Assembly (NCBI RefSeq): GCF_004135585.1
Contig: NZ_CP035501.1
Span: 3,729,501-3,793,500, forward strand
Reading direction: 5' to 3'
Length of the DNA stretch: 64,000 bases
Source of the DNA: Sphingosinicella sp. BN140058
GTDB taxonomy: Bacteria > Pseudomonadota > Alphaproteobacteria > Sphingomonadales > Sphingomonadaceae
Within the stretch, counting starts at the first letter, position 1; every line of letters starts with the position of its first letter. The position numbers and the translations under genes were made by a program. A model generated the notes under the pieces. It had not been told where the DNA came from. It searched no databases and worked only from the letters and a program-made list of their open reading frames with translations. Of this stretch, positions 35,852-45,197 are shown in pieces.

Positions 35852-37627
35852 CTACAGTCGGTCCATCCTCAGCCAGGTGCGGTCGCCGGCCCATGCGCGT
35901 TCCAGGGCCGCCTCTGCCGCGGCCGCTTCCGCCTTGTGCCCGAGCGCGCGCTCGGTCGCGGCAAGGCCATAGAGCGCCCAGCCACTGCCCGGCGACTGCA
36001 GGAGCGCGGCACTGAACGCGTCTCGCGCCTCATCATATTGGCGAGCCTGGTAGAGCACGGCGCCCAGCGATTGCTGCACCGGATAATACCAGAAAGGCGG
36101 CTCCATGTACGCAAGCCTGTTCTGAAGCGCCACGGCCGCACGGTAGTGCATCGCCGCTTCACCCGGATGGCCGTTGGCCTGCGCCCAGCGGGCCTGCGCA
36201 ACCCGGTCCGCTACCTGCACGAGGTCGCGAGCCGGCACGCCCTGGGTCTCCATCGTCTGCAGCACCTTGCCTTGGCGGAAGATGCGGAGAGCCGCGATTT
36301 CCCTGTCGAACGCAGGCCGGTCACGCTGCCGGGCAAAGGCGATGGCCCGGGCATATCGTCGCATCGCCGCGGCATAGGGTATACGCGCATCCGGTTCGGC
36401 CATTGCGAGGATCTGGCGGGGCGTCGCGAATTGCGCTGCTGCGAAAAAGGGAGCGGCGCTGATCGCCTGGATCCAGGCGATCCGACCGCTGGTCTCCGGA
36501 TCGAGAAGGCTCTCCAGTCGTCGCGCCTCGCGAATGGCTGTTCGCATATCGCCGGCCATCTGCGCTGACGTGACGATGAAATGCACATTATGCGGGTAAT
36601 AACCGTAGCGAACGAGCCCCTTGTCGCCGCTCGACCTGATCCAGGCTTCGTCGGCCCGAGCGGCGGCAACGTTGACGCGCATCGAGTCCTTCCACCGCCC
36701 GACACGGAAATAGATATGCGCGGGCATGTGGACGAGGTGACCGGATTGCGGCGCCAGGGGCGCGGCGAGCCGGTCGGCGGCCGCCTCAGCCCGCTTCGGG
36801 TCGGGACCGTTTTCCATCAGGTGAATATAGAGGTGCGCTGCCTGCGGATGGTCAGGGTTGCGCGCCAGCACCGTTTCGACGAGCCGCACCGCTTCCCCGA
36901 TCCGCGGTTGGGGGGTACGGCGATCGGCCTGCCAATAATCCCAGGGCCTGGTGTCCATCGCCGCTTCGGCGGCGAGCAGCGCGAGATCGTCATGCCCGGG
37001 GTATTCTTCGGCGGCGGCGAGCATGGCATCGGCATAGGAGGCGTCGAGCGTGGCCCGGTCGACCTTTGCGTTGGCCGAGTAGCGCCGGAGCATCGCAGCC
37101 GTCAGCGCCCGCTCGGGCGGGGTGGCGGCTCCCGCCAGGTCATCGGCGCGACGCGCCAGCTCGATCGCGCGCGCGTTCACGCCGCCATCCATCGGCGCGT
37201 TGATATTGGGCCCGTGCGCCAGCGCCTCGCCCCAGAAGCACAACGCGCAAGCAGGGTCGAGCCGTTGCGCTTCCTGGAATGACGCGATCGCTGCCGCGTG
37301 GTTGAAGCCATAGGCAAACAACAGGCCCTGATCGAAGTATAGCTGTGCCTTCCGGTTGCTGGTGGTGATCGGGAACTGCACCCGGCCAAGGCGACTGGAG
37401 AGCGGCGGAGCCGGTGCTGCCTTTCTCTGCACGGCAGCCGCAGCAACCATCAGTCTCTGGCGCATCGCGCCGCTTCCGACCTTCCCCCCGCACATGTTGC
37501 CGAGCTTTCGTGTCGGATCGAGCAGGCTCAGCAGTTCAGGCGAATAGCGCGTCGGGGTATCGGGGCGTACGCCCATCAAAGTTCCGGCGACGAGGAAAAG
37601 CGCCAAGGGGCGCACTATCTTCTGCAT
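35852..37627 (-). CDS. Secreted tetratricopeptide-repeat protein
   Basis: A 591-residue protein with an N-terminal signal sequence (MQKIVRPLALFLVAGTLMGV). TPR-like helices appear early (FDQGLLFAYGFNHAAAIASF, EAQRLDPACALCFWGEALAH) and late (SLGAVLYQARQYDEARDAF, GWALYGLAATERALGHKAEA). The middle contains conserved HMPAHIYFRVGRWKDS and WYYPVQQSLGA. The family is widespread in proteobacteria and has no assigned function. The ATG at 37627 has AGGAGG at good spacing. It stands alone, flanked by non-coding sequence. Confidence 0.82.
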   Translation of the reverse strand: MQKIVRPLALFLVAGTLMGVRPDTPTRYSPELLSLLDPTRKLGNMCGGKVGSGAMRQRLMVAAAAVQRKAAPAPPLSSRLGRVQFPITTSNRKAQLYFDQGLLFAYGFNHAAAIASFQEAQRLDPACALCFWGEALAHGPNINAPMDGGVNARAIELARRADDLAGAATPPERALTAAMLRRYSANAKVDRATLDASYADAMLAAAEEYPGHDDLALLAAEAAMDTRPWDYWQADRRTPQPRIGEAVRLVETVLARNPDHPQAAHLYIHLMENGPDPKRAEAAADRLAAPLAPQSGHLVHMPAHIYFRVGRWKDSMRVNVAAARADEAWIRSSGDKGLVRYGYYPHNVHFIVTSAQMAGDMRTAIREARRLESLLDPETSGRIAWIQAISAAPFFAAAQFATPRQILAMAEPDARIPYAAAMRRYARAIAFARQRDRPAFDREIAALRIFRQGKVLQTMETQGVPARDLVQVADRVAQARWAQANGHPGEAAMHYRAAVALQNRLAYMEPPFWYYPVQQSLGAVLYQARQYDEARDAFSAALLQSPGSGWALYGLAATERALGHKAEAAAAEAALERAWAGDRTWLRMDRL

Positions 37628-38207
37628 CACCACCTCCTGGGAGGGCCGGTCGCGGCGCCGATCGTACCACTATCCGCACGGCAGGTCAGCCGGTTGTCCA
37701 GAGAGCGCGCCTCCTACTCTGAACCCCCAGTCGTTCGGTCTTCGCCTTCGTAGCGGCCTGGCGGGCCGGCGTGCGGGCCGGCTGTTCGGTTCGGCGGGCA
37801 TGCAGGCGGTATGAGTCGCTACGATGGTGCGGCATGGTTGAGGACGGGGCGCCGCGAGGCACGAGAGTTCATGCTCGAGTCCGGCGCGCTCGCCGCTCGC
37901 CGCTCGCGCTCCTGCTTCCTGCCGACGGGACATATGTCCATCGATTGCGTGTCGTCCGCAGGCAAGCGCCACGAGCACCACCGGGAAGCTTACATGGTCT
38001 TGCCGGATGCGCACCCGCGCGATGCTTCCGGAATCCTCCGCGACACCCGGAAGGGAGCGGCTGCCGTTTCGCATGGCGGCGATTGCAGACGGCCAGCCCC
38101 GAGCGGGTAACGACAACGAACTTGCCGGCGAGACGAAAGGGAGATCGGAACGCCTCGCCCGCCGGCGGCCGAGCGAGAAGGCGCCGCGCAGGCGGCGCCC
38201 TCTTTCT
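37628..38207. other. Non-coding gap containing a terminator
   Basis: These 580 bases hold the upstream region of the TPR gene and the downstream terminator of the small secreted-protein gene. No open frame has a recognisable product or good start site. Confidence 0.5.
38180..38199 (-). terminator. Hairpin terminator of the small secreted-protein gene
   Basis: GGCGCCGC (38180-38187) pairs perfectly with GCGGCGCC (38192-38199) around GCAG. It lies nine bases past the minus-strand stop at 38208. TTCTC follows on that strand; CTCTTTCTTC follows on the plus strand. Confidence 0.6.
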
Positions 38208-38444
38208 TCATTTCCCGGGCGCGGTGCTGCCGTCCGGCCGATCCCGAATGCGGAAGCTCCAACCCTCTCCCTCCCGGCGGCACTCACGCGTGTAGTAATA
38301 GGGGTCCTGCATGCGCGCCTGCGCAAGCGCTGTCTTGCAGTCGGCCAGCGTCCCGTAAATGACGGTATCATCGACCTGCGCCGACGTAATGGTCGGAGTT
38401 GCGAAGCCGACTGCGAACAGAAAGAGAGCTGCTGCTTTTTTCAT
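38208..38444 (-). CDS. Small secreted protein of unknown function
   Basis: A 78-residue protein with signal peptide MKKAAALFLFAVGFATPTITSA and probable cleavage before QVDD. The mature part of about 56 residues contains two cysteines (LADCKTALAQA and TRECRREGEGWSF) that could form a disulfide. The ATG at 38444 has TTGGAGACG upstream. A hairpin terminator follows the stop. No family was recognised. Confidence 0.7.
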   Translation of the reverse strand: MKKAAALFLFAVGFATPTITSAQVDDTVIYGTLADCKTALAQARMQDPYYYTRECRREGEGWSFRIRDRPDGSTAPGK

Positions 38445-39061
38445 GGTTCGTCTCCAAGGGGAAATTGCGTCCCCATAGGCCGTCATAGAGCAGTCGCACA
38501 CGACGGGATGCGACCAGATGGTGATCATCCATAATTTCTTTCAGCCGCTTCTCGCGACAAGTGGTCATCTTCAACAGATCGTTCCTGACGCTGCCCGCGG
38601 TCCTGCCGATTGCTTCGCCACGGCACGGCCATCCCGGCTGACCGGCTGCCAGCCCCTGGTCACTCTTGGCAAAGAGCATCTGGGAGAGCATCACCTGTTC
38701 CTAGTCCGGGCGCGAAGCCTTCTCTGCGGCAGGCTCAAGCCAGGGTCGCGCAACGCTTCTACGCGAGTCGAGGAACTCGGGATTAGCAGGAACCAACTTC
38801 CTTTGGCGCGCGTAACTGGGAGTTCGCAACGCATTCCGTTGAAGCCGAACGGCTTGGGCTTTTCTCCGAAACCCGGTGCCGCATAGCCCCGGTGTGTGCA
38901 TGTCGTACCGCCATTTTCTGCTGTCTGCGCAGCTAATTATCTCTCGCGAACCAACTTTATAAGTGCCTGCGGCACGGTAACATCGTGTTTGGTGATCCAT
39001 GATAATGACGGGCATCGATCGGACGATGCACGTTCAAACGACTTCGTTGTGGAGACGTTCG
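38445..39061. other. Non-coding gap
   Basis: These 617 bases separate the divergent small secreted-protein and 39062 genes. I see no supported gene. Confidence 0.5.
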
Positions 39062-39232
39062 ATGCAGACTGCCGATATCGGTTATCTCCTGCAGCGTGTG
39101 CGTGAGGAGCAGGCCGCTGCCGGAGCTGCCCGCGATCCGCGGGCAGCGGCAGCGCATGCACGGCTTGCCTCGGCCTACCGGCAAGTCCTGGCGGCGGCGG
39201 GTGGCAAAGCCGGCGCGCCTGCGGTGCCGTAA
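39062..39232 (+). CDS. Small helical protein of unknown function (56 residues)
   Basis: MQTADIGYLLQRVREEQAAA continues into an alanine/arginine-rich helix with ARLASAYRQVLAAAG. Such short helical proteins are frequent in sphingomonad genomes but have no known role. The start at 39062 lacks a strong ribosome binding site. The protein at 44613 is similar in style (helical, RxxAEAYRAEA pattern), though homology cannot be claimed. Confidence 0.45.
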   Translation: MQTADIGYLLQRVREEQAAAGAARDPRAAAAHARLASAYRQVLAAAGGKAGAPAVP

Positions 39233-39358
39233 CGAAGGCGAAATTTCTGCTTCACGCGCGACGAGAGCCGACGGTGCTCCGCCTCGAGCGTGGCTCTCTT
39301 TCAAGCCTGGGCAGGCGTGGAGTTGTGCGGAAACGGCTCCGGCGCGGGAAATCTTCGC

Positions 39359-39475
39359 TCAAAGCGAGGCGAGAAGCTGCAGGCCCGCATGCACGAGTGC
39401 GCTCAGGAGGAGAAACGTCACTGCCGCCATTGCGAGGCGGGTCGTGACGAAGTGGGGCTCCGAGGGTCTTTGCAT
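39359..39475 (-). CDS. Tiny single-pass membrane protein (38 residues)
   Basis: MQRPSEPHFVTTRLAMAAVT leads into one hydrophobic helix (MAAVTFLLLSALVHAGLQLL). GGGAG precedes the ATG at seven bases. It resembles in layout the 34- and 52-residue proteins at 35408 and 45198: a short polar or basic head and one C-terminal helix. No family was recognised. Confidence 0.5.
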   Translation of the reverse strand: MQRPSEPHFVTTRLAMAAVTFLLLSALVHAGLQLLASL

Positions 39476-40657
39476 CCGTATACTCCCGTGGCGCCTCTCC
39501 AGAGAGACTCGTCACCTGGTGCGCCAATCGCAGGCGGGGGCGGCGAACCTTCCGAATCCAACTGGCTGTGACCACCCTGACGTTATGACAATCCCCGCCG
39601 AGTAAGGGTCGTCTCGGCGGGGACCGGCTGCCGACCAAGCAGCGGCGCTGAAGGGAGTCAGCGCGCACTTGAAGTCAAACACCAAGCGGGCGTTGGCGCA
39701 ATTGGAACAATAGGGCCGGGGACGGCTATTCCGGGTGGCGTCGTACGCCTTTCGGCGAAGGTTTCCGGGCTTTCTCGACCCGATGTTCCCATCCCTTTCG
39801 ATCAGCCTCTTCGCCGAGAGCGCGGCAGGACAACGAGCCCGCAGGCCGTTGCGCTTGGCGGTCGGCTGAGCGAACGCGCGAAGGCAGGTCCCGCGGCGGT
39901 CGGGGACAAGGTTTGCTCAGCACGCGACTGTCGCAACCTTGGATGGCAGTCGAGCTCCCCGTATGTGCAGGGTAGGATACTGCAAGATGCCCGAGGGCGG
40001 AATGTCCATGAGGTCCAACGAGTCAAAGCGGCATGGCGGATCTGGAAGCGTATGGGGGACGGGCTGCTGGTGCTGCCGGATTAAGACCGGGCCAAGCATC
40101 GACTGCTGACCCAGCGGGCCTGGAGCAAGCCGGACGGGGGGGTGCCGGGAGGATGCTCAACGAAACATCCGGTGCTTCGTTCGGGAAACAGAATAGGCTA
40201 TGACGCTTCGCCGCAGCACGGAGATCCGAGATGGACATCTGGACACGACTCGCCACCCGACCTGGTGATCAGAAGCCGCGCGAGCTTCTGGTTGGTGCGG
40301 GGCGCATGAGCGAGGCTTCGACGTGCAAGGCCGCGCCGCCGTTGAAGCTGAGCCATGCGGCGCTAGCGTCGTTGCGATCCCGGTTCCTGGTGAACAATCC
40401 GCATTAAGCGGCTTTGGCTGCAGTCTCGAGCGTTCTTCATGGACCGCCGGACAAAGGGATATCCATATTCCCGATCGGCAGCTGTCGCCGTGATCCCGGC
40501 GGGACGTAGGGCGGGTTGCGAAACAATGCCGGGCTCAAACCGCGTCGGCGGGTTTGGATGCCGTGCCCGGCGGACTCGATCTCTGCGGGGTCCAGCCGGG
40601 AAGGGCGGCACGCGGCCGGCGGGCAGTGGCGCACTCTGCTCTTCCCGGCGTTGAGTC
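39476..40657. other. Gene-poor stretch with orphan hairpin
   Basis: About 1.2 kb without a convincing gene, apart from a tentative small frame at 40231. CCCCGCCGAG (39593-39602) pairs with CTCGGCGGGG (39613-39622), a perfect ten-pair stem not next to any gene I can support. The region may be decayed accessory DNA. Confidence 0.5.
40231..40407 (+). CDS. Tentative small open frame (58 residues)
   Basis: MDIWTRLATRPGDQKPRELL continues for 58 residues to a TAA and has CGGAGATCCGAG just before its ATG. The composition is plausible for a soluble protein, but no family is recognised and no neighbour supports it. Treat as a candidate only. Confidence 0.25.
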   Translation: MDIWTRLATRPGDQKPRELLVGAGRMSEASTCKAAPPLKLSHAALASLRSRFLVNNPH

Positions 40658-42199
40658 TCAGATCTTGTAGCCGCAATTTACCGGCGGGACGGCGACATTG
40701 CCCCGCCCCACTCGCAGGATGACGTTACCCGCAGCATCCTGATCGCCCGCCAGTTCGTTCAGGAATTCCTCGAAATTGGTATAGCCGTCCCGGTCGGGGT
40801 CGAGGTTCGGGTCCTTGAGGCCTCTCGCGGACTCCCACAGATCGCTCATCCCGTCGCGATCCGCGTCCGGATAGGCCGTGCCGCTCGCCAGCGCCGGCCA
40901 GCCCCCCACCTGCGCCGGGCTGTCGATGATCTTGCCCTTGCAAGCCAGGAAGTCGCTCATGACACGGGCATCGGACACGTCGCGCGGGAACGCGCCGGCA
41001 AATTGAACGACGTCGCGCACGGCCTGGGCGGCGCCGCTATAAAGTGACATCGACAGCGGAAATGGATAGGCCGTGACGTAGCGCCAGTCTTTGGGTTCAA
41101 GGAACAGGCGTTCGTCAAGTGTAACGTGGCTCCTTCGACCGTCGATATTACCCTGGATATAAATCTTGGCATGGCCAGGAAAGGTGGAATATTCTTCCTG
41201 ATAGTCGCCGCCGAAGATCGGCAACCAGGCCGATGAGCTCGGACCGCGCGAAACCCAGTTGCCGATGACGTTCGCTTCCCGGTTGACCCCTGAGGAGGGT
41301 TCGCGGGCGACCTGAAGCATCGAGAAATATTGGTGGGCCCGTTCGCGCATATTGTAGGAAACGACGTTCACCACGTCGACTCGCCCGCCGACGCCTGCAT
41401 TAGGCATGCGGTCGGTCGCGTGTCCGATGAAGCTGTGATGCACGGTGATGCCGCTGCCTTCGATAAACATTCCCTTGGCATGTTCGAGCTGGATGTGCGT
41501 GGAGTGGCTGAGGCCCTCATAGATGAGCGACCATTGCACGGTGATGTTCGCGGAAGCCTTGGTGGAATTGAACGGCTCGTCGGTCGCCCATGACAGGGAA
41601 ACGTGGTCGAGAATCGTGTTGCGGGCGCCTGCGTCGACGGTGATCGCGTCCGTCGTGTCCTGCTTCTTGCCGGACGTCGGCCCGGGACGGATCCGGATAT
41701 GGCGAATGATGTTGTCGGGCTTGTTGAGCGCGATTGGCGAGCCGGTCAGGTTGGACGGAGCGTTGCGGATGGCAATTCCGCCGCCGGGTGCGGTCTGGCC
41801 GGCGATTGTCAGATTGCCGGATCGAGGCTTGATCTGCTTCACGAGCTCGATCGTTCCCGCGATCCGGAAAATGCAGGTTCGTGGGCCGCTTGCTTCCATG
41901 CAGTCGCGCAGCGAGCCCGGCCCTGAATCCGCAAGCGTGGTGACCCACATGGCCTTGCCGCCACGCCCGCCCTTCGCGGCCGCACCGAACCCCTCGGCCG
42001 TCGGGAAGGCGCGCTGCGCGCCGTCCGGAAGCTTGGCCGGATTATAGCCGGGGGGCGCGGCGGTGGCGCCAGCGATCGGCGCGGCTCCGTTGCCGCCATT
42101 CCCATTCGGTCCGGTCATCCCGGCGAGCGCGAGAGCGGTAACAAACAGGGCCACCGCGCGCGAGCTTCCACCAGCTTCGATTATAAATCCGTTGGTCAT
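40658..42199 (-). CDS. Secreted pectate-lyase-like beta-helix protein with C-terminal EF-hand-like repeats (copy 1)
   Basis: A 513-residue protein. A signal-like hydrophobic stretch is followed by YNPAKLPDGAQRAFPTAEGFG. The right-handed beta-helix carries LTIAGQTAPGGGIAIRNAP, IRHIRIRPGPTSG and NTILDHVSLSWATDEPFNST, the last resembling the conserved region of pectate lyases. Two calcium-binding loops lie near the C-terminus (YPDADRDGMSDLWE and DPDRDGYTNFEEFL). It is strikingly similar throughout to the protein at 47617. The ATG at 42199 follows GGGGAGGG. It is predicted to cleave an acidic polysaccharide outside the cell; the substrate is unknown, perhaps the strain's own polymer. Confidence 0.82.
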   Translation of the reverse strand: MTNGFIIEAGGSSRAVALFVTALALAGMTGPNGNGGNGAAPIAGATAAPPGYNPAKLPDGAQRAFPTAEGFGAAAKGGRGGKAMWVTTLADSGPGSLRDCMEASGPRTCIFRIAGTIELVKQIKPRSGNLTIAGQTAPGGGIAIRNAPSNLTGSPIALNKPDNIIRHIRIRPGPTSGKKQDTTDAITVDAGARNTILDHVSLSWATDEPFNSTKASANITVQWSLIYEGLSHSTHIQLEHAKGMFIEGSGITVHHSFIGHATDRMPNAGVGGRVDVVNVVSYNMRERAHQYFSMLQVAREPSSGVNREANVIGNWVSRGPSSSAWLPIFGGDYQEEYSTFPGHAKIYIQGNIDGRRSHVTLDERLFLEPKDWRYVTAYPFPLSMSLYSGAAQAVRDVVQFAGAFPRDVSDARVMSDFLACKGKIIDSPAQVGGWPALASGTAYPDADRDGMSDLWESARGLKDPNLDPDRDGYTNFEEFLNELAGDQDAAGNVILRVGRGNVAVPPVNCGYKI

Positions 42200-42820
42200 G
42201 ATTAGAAATCCCTCCCCAAGATAAGCTGCAATCTTCTGCGCGAGGCAATCCTCTGCGCGTCCCGCGGCCGCAGACACGCCGCAGGGTCCTGAAGTCGCAA
42301 TGGTCTGTACAGGCAGGCTAAGTCTGTTGATTTACCAAATTTGCGCCCCTCTCCCGCAGTGTTCGGCGCTCGAACCTGATCGCGTGTTTCAGGTGGTTTC
42401 GGGTTAAGCAAGTATTAATCGTCCGTTCGCTTAGCTTGTCCGGCGAGCTGTGCTCATTGCGGTTACCCGATCACGCTCCGGTAAGAGCAAGCGAGACGAT
42501 TGCTTCTGGTGTTCTTGCCCTACTGAGGAAGTGAAAGGGCTCCGGGCGCCGCAGACTCCTGGACGCTCCGCTCCTCTGCTCGCGAACCGATGTCCGACAG
42601 ATTTCCTCCGACCCTCCTGCCTCGTCGAGGCTGTCCGGCGTACTGCCGGTCGGCACCTTTCGTCCCAGGGGTCAGTCCCGGGAGAGATAGGTCGTGATGT
42701 GCCAAACGACTGAGCGTCTTTGCTTTATAGTCGTCGATCCAAGTCGTGCCTTGACGCGCTGCGGTCCGGGCCGCACGCTCTCGAGTTCGCTGTTGTGGGC
42801 AGCGCGTGGTGGAGTGTTGG
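42200..42820. promoter_or_regulatory. Divergent intergenic region between lyase copy 1 and ToxR-like regulator
   Basis: This 621-base gap separates divergent starts and has AT-rich patches near 42310-42420, where promoters are likely. No gene, clear palindrome or riboswitch was recognised. Confidence 0.4.
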
Positions 42821-44224
42821 ATGGATCCTCTGGGACCGGCGACAGGGACGCGGCTCGACGGCTGGAAGAAGGTCGCAGCCTATTTCAACCGTGACCGGAC
42901 GACGGTGATGCGCTGGGCACGCGAGCGTAACCTTCCGGTCCATCGTCTGCCCGGGGGGAAGCAGGGTTCGATCTTCGCCTTCGAGCACGAGCTTGCCGCC
43001 TGGGCGCTTCGGCAGGACGATATAGCGACCTCCCTGGGGGAGGGTGCGGGAACGCCGGCCCAACTGCCGGAACCCGATCGGGTTGGCCCCATGCAGGCGC
43101 CGCGCCCGAGGCCGGCATGGCAGGGGCGCGCGGTGAGCGGCGTTGTTGCGCTCGTCCTGCTCGTCTTCATCACCATCGCCTGGCAGCAGGCCAGTCAGCC
43201 TGCCCAGGGGACTGGCGCGCCGCGGGCGATCAGCCTGCCGCGCGACCCTGCAGTGGCTGCCGATTATGTCACCGCCCGTGATCTGTGGGCGCGCCGCTCT
43301 CCCGCCGACCTCAATCGTGCGATCGGCCTCTATCGAAGCGTGATCCGCCGCGAGCCGCGCTTCGCGCCGGCCCATGCCGGCCTGGCAGAGGCCTGGCTCC
43401 TGATCCGCGAATATGGTGCGGTGAATGATCCGACCGCCTATCGCCACGCGCGCCGGCACGCAGAGGAGGCGCTGCGGCTCGATCCGGAACTTCCGAGCGC
43501 GTATCGTGCGCTCGGCTTCATCGATTACTGGTGGAGCGGCAAGGCTCCTTCGGCCGTGCAGAATTTCCAGCGCGCGATCGCACTGGACGGCCGCGATGCC
43601 CAGTCACATTTCTGGTACGCCAATGTGCTCGCGGATCTTGGCGAGGATCAATCGGCCCAGCGGGAATATGACAAGGCCCGCTTGCTCTCCCCAGGATCGC
43701 GGACCATCGAGGTCGAGCAGGCCTGCTCGCATTGGCAGGCAGGTCGCGATCGCAAGGCGCTGGAGCAGCTCGAAGCTCTTGCACGACGCACCCCTGATGA
43801 TGCGACCATCTATAATTGCCTCGCATGGCTGCATATCTCGAGAGGCGACATCGTCGGCTATTCGCGTGCCTTCTCGGCGCGCGCGCGGCTGCAAGGCGAG
43901 CCGCATCTGCTGGGGGCCGCCTCCGCGATCGACGCAGCGGTCCGGCGAAATCCCGACACGGCTGTCGCGGAACTGATCGCGCAGTCCCGGCGGGAGATTG
44001 CCGTCGGCGCGCGCAAGCTGCGTGATACCCCCGCATTCTTCGCGTCTGCAATGGGCGACCGCACGGCTTTGGTGGAGCTCCTCCACGAAGCCAATGACCT
44101 GGGCGAAAAATGGTATTCCGCGCCCGTGACGCGTCGGATCGCCGCCCGCTGGAAAGGAGATGCCGAGGTGCAGCGGCTCCTCGAGCCGCTGCTGCCGGCA
44201 CCGCCCATGGCCTCGAGTTCATAG
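42821..44224 (+). CDS. ToxR-like membrane regulator: HTH, TM helix, periplasmic TPR
   Basis: A 467-residue protein. The N-terminus carries a MerR/excisionase-like helix-turn-helix (LDGWKKVAAYFNRDRTTVMR, VHRLPGGKQGSIFAFEHELA). A single membrane helix (VSGVVALVLLVFITIAW) follows near residue 115. TPR-type repeats occupy about 150-330 (LNRAIGLYRSVIRREP, HARRHAEEALRLDPELPSAY, SAVQNFQRAIALDGRDAQ). This is the layout of one-component membrane regulators that sense the periplasm and bind DNA directly. It is divergent from lyase copy 1. The ATG at 42821 has GGAG at six bases. Confidence 0.75.
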   Translation: MDPLGPATGTRLDGWKKVAAYFNRDRTTVMRWARERNLPVHRLPGGKQGSIFAFEHELAAWALRQDDIATSLGEGAGTPAQLPEPDRVGPMQAPRPRPAWQGRAVSGVVALVLLVFITIAWQQASQPAQGTGAPRAISLPRDPAVAADYVTARDLWARRSPADLNRAIGLYRSVIRREPRFAPAHAGLAEAWLLIREYGAVNDPTAYRHARRHAEEALRLDPELPSAYRALGFIDYWWSGKAPSAVQNFQRAIALDGRDAQSHFWYANVLADLGEDQSAQREYDKARLLSPGSRTIEVEQACSHWQAGRDRKALEQLEALARRTPDDATIYNCLAWLHISRGDIVGYSRAFSARARLQGEPHLLGAASAIDAAVRRNPDTAVAELIAQSRREIAVGARKLRDTPAFFASAMGDRTALVELLHEANDLGEKWYSAPVTRRIAARWKGDAEVQRLLEPLLPAPPMASSS

Positions 44225-44612
44225 GCCCGGCAGCGTTTTCATCATTATACCACAATTTGCCACCTCAGCGGACGGGTCGACCTGCGCGATATTGGCGGAC
44301 GCCCGAACCGCCGCGGGGCGGGCGGGCGCCTAGGGGAAGCAGGGGCAAGATGATCAGGCGAGAGCCGCCGGCAAGGCTGGCCCGGATGCAGTGGCTGCGG
44401 GCGGTGTCCGTCTCCGCGGCATCGATGCGGTCCCTGCTTCCGGAAAACCGCGGAACAAAGGGGGGTGTTCGCGGACGGCCCGGGCGTCGGCGGGCGCCCG
44501 GGCCGCAGCTCGGAATGGCGACAGGCCCGAGGCGCGCTCTAAGCCAGCACCGAGGCGGGGTGCGGGATCGTCTTAGGACGCCGCCACCGCCGGGTTCCAA
44601 AGGATCAAGGTC
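44225..44612. other. Intergenic region with very stable GC hairpin
   Basis: CGGCCCGGGCG (44476-44486) pairs perfectly over 11 bases with CGCCCGGGCCG (44495-44505). No gene is supported in these 388 bases. The hairpin lies upstream of the small gene at 44613 and has no U-tract. Confidence 0.5.
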
Positions 44613-44798
44613 ATGTCCCTCCCGGAGCGCTTGAGTGCGCGCCTCTTGGAGCGTGCCGGCCGCTACCGCGCCCAGGCCGAGGAACAGGGAGAAGCGGGAC
44701 GTCGCGACCTGCTCCGGATGATGGCTGACGCGTATCGCGCCGAAGCCGAGCGTCTGGACGGCGCCGGGGAACTCCGGAGTTCTCGCACCGTCAGGTGA
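44613..44798 (+). CDS. Small helical protein of unknown function (61 residues)
   Basis: MSLPERLSARLLERAGRYRA begins a protein predicted to be almost wholly helical, with DLLRMMADAYRAEAERLDGA toward the end. AAAGGATCAAGG precedes the ATG, a good ribosome binding site. The charged pattern suggests a small helical hairpin. No family was recognised. Confidence 0.5.
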   Translation: MSLPERLSARLLERAGRYRAQAEEQGEAGRRDLLRMMADAYRAEAERLDGAGELRSSRTVR

Positions 44799-45008
44799 TC
44801 GGCGCCGTGTCGCGGCCGGGATATGCCTGCCAGGGGGGGCGCACGCGCCCGCCCATTGCTTTGCATGAATTGCAAAAACACCTACGAAGTCGCTAAGCGC
44901 GTTTACACCTGTGTCAGCTAGGTCGTGCTTCCGAGCAATTTGGTCGCTGCCTTTCTCGCAACGCCCCGTGCGACGGATGACGGGACGATCGAGGACTGGA
45001 CCACGAGG

Positions 45009-45143
45009 ATGAACCAGATCACCGAAAACGAACTTGCGGACGTACGCAGGCTGGTCGCCGAGGGGCGCTCCGTTCCCGCCGTTATCGTCGGCGCGCTCTT
45101 GGCCCGGATGGACAGGGCCGAGCGGATGCTGGCGCGCCGTTGA
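45009..45143 (+). CDS. Small helical protein of unknown function (44 residues)
   Basis: MNQITENELADVRRLVAEGR and VPAVIVGALLARMDRAERML form a short amphipathic protein. The upstream stretch GAGGACTGGACCACGAGG is a weak ribosome binding site; a longer reading starts at 44925. A hairpin follows six bases past the stop. Confidence 0.4.
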   Translation: MNQITENELADVRRLVAEGRSVPAVIVGALLARMDRAERMLARR

Positions 45144-45148
45144 CGTTC

Positions 45149-45179
45149 GCCGGCCGCGCTTCAGCTGGGACCGGCCGGC
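45149..45179. terminator. Hairpin between convergent small genes
   Basis: GCCGGCC (45149-45155) pairs with GGCCGGC (45173-45179). It lies between the convergent stops at 45143 and 45198, so it could serve both strands. No U-tract is evident. Confidence 0.4.
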
Positions 45180-45197
45180 AGGCGCCTCGCGTCCGGA

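Noticed and set aside
37771..38295. A 174-residue plus-strand frame in the gap after the TPR gene
   Set aside because: It is Arg/Pro-rich with no domain, lacks a ribosome binding site, and runs into the antisense of a small secreted protein with a clear signal peptide.
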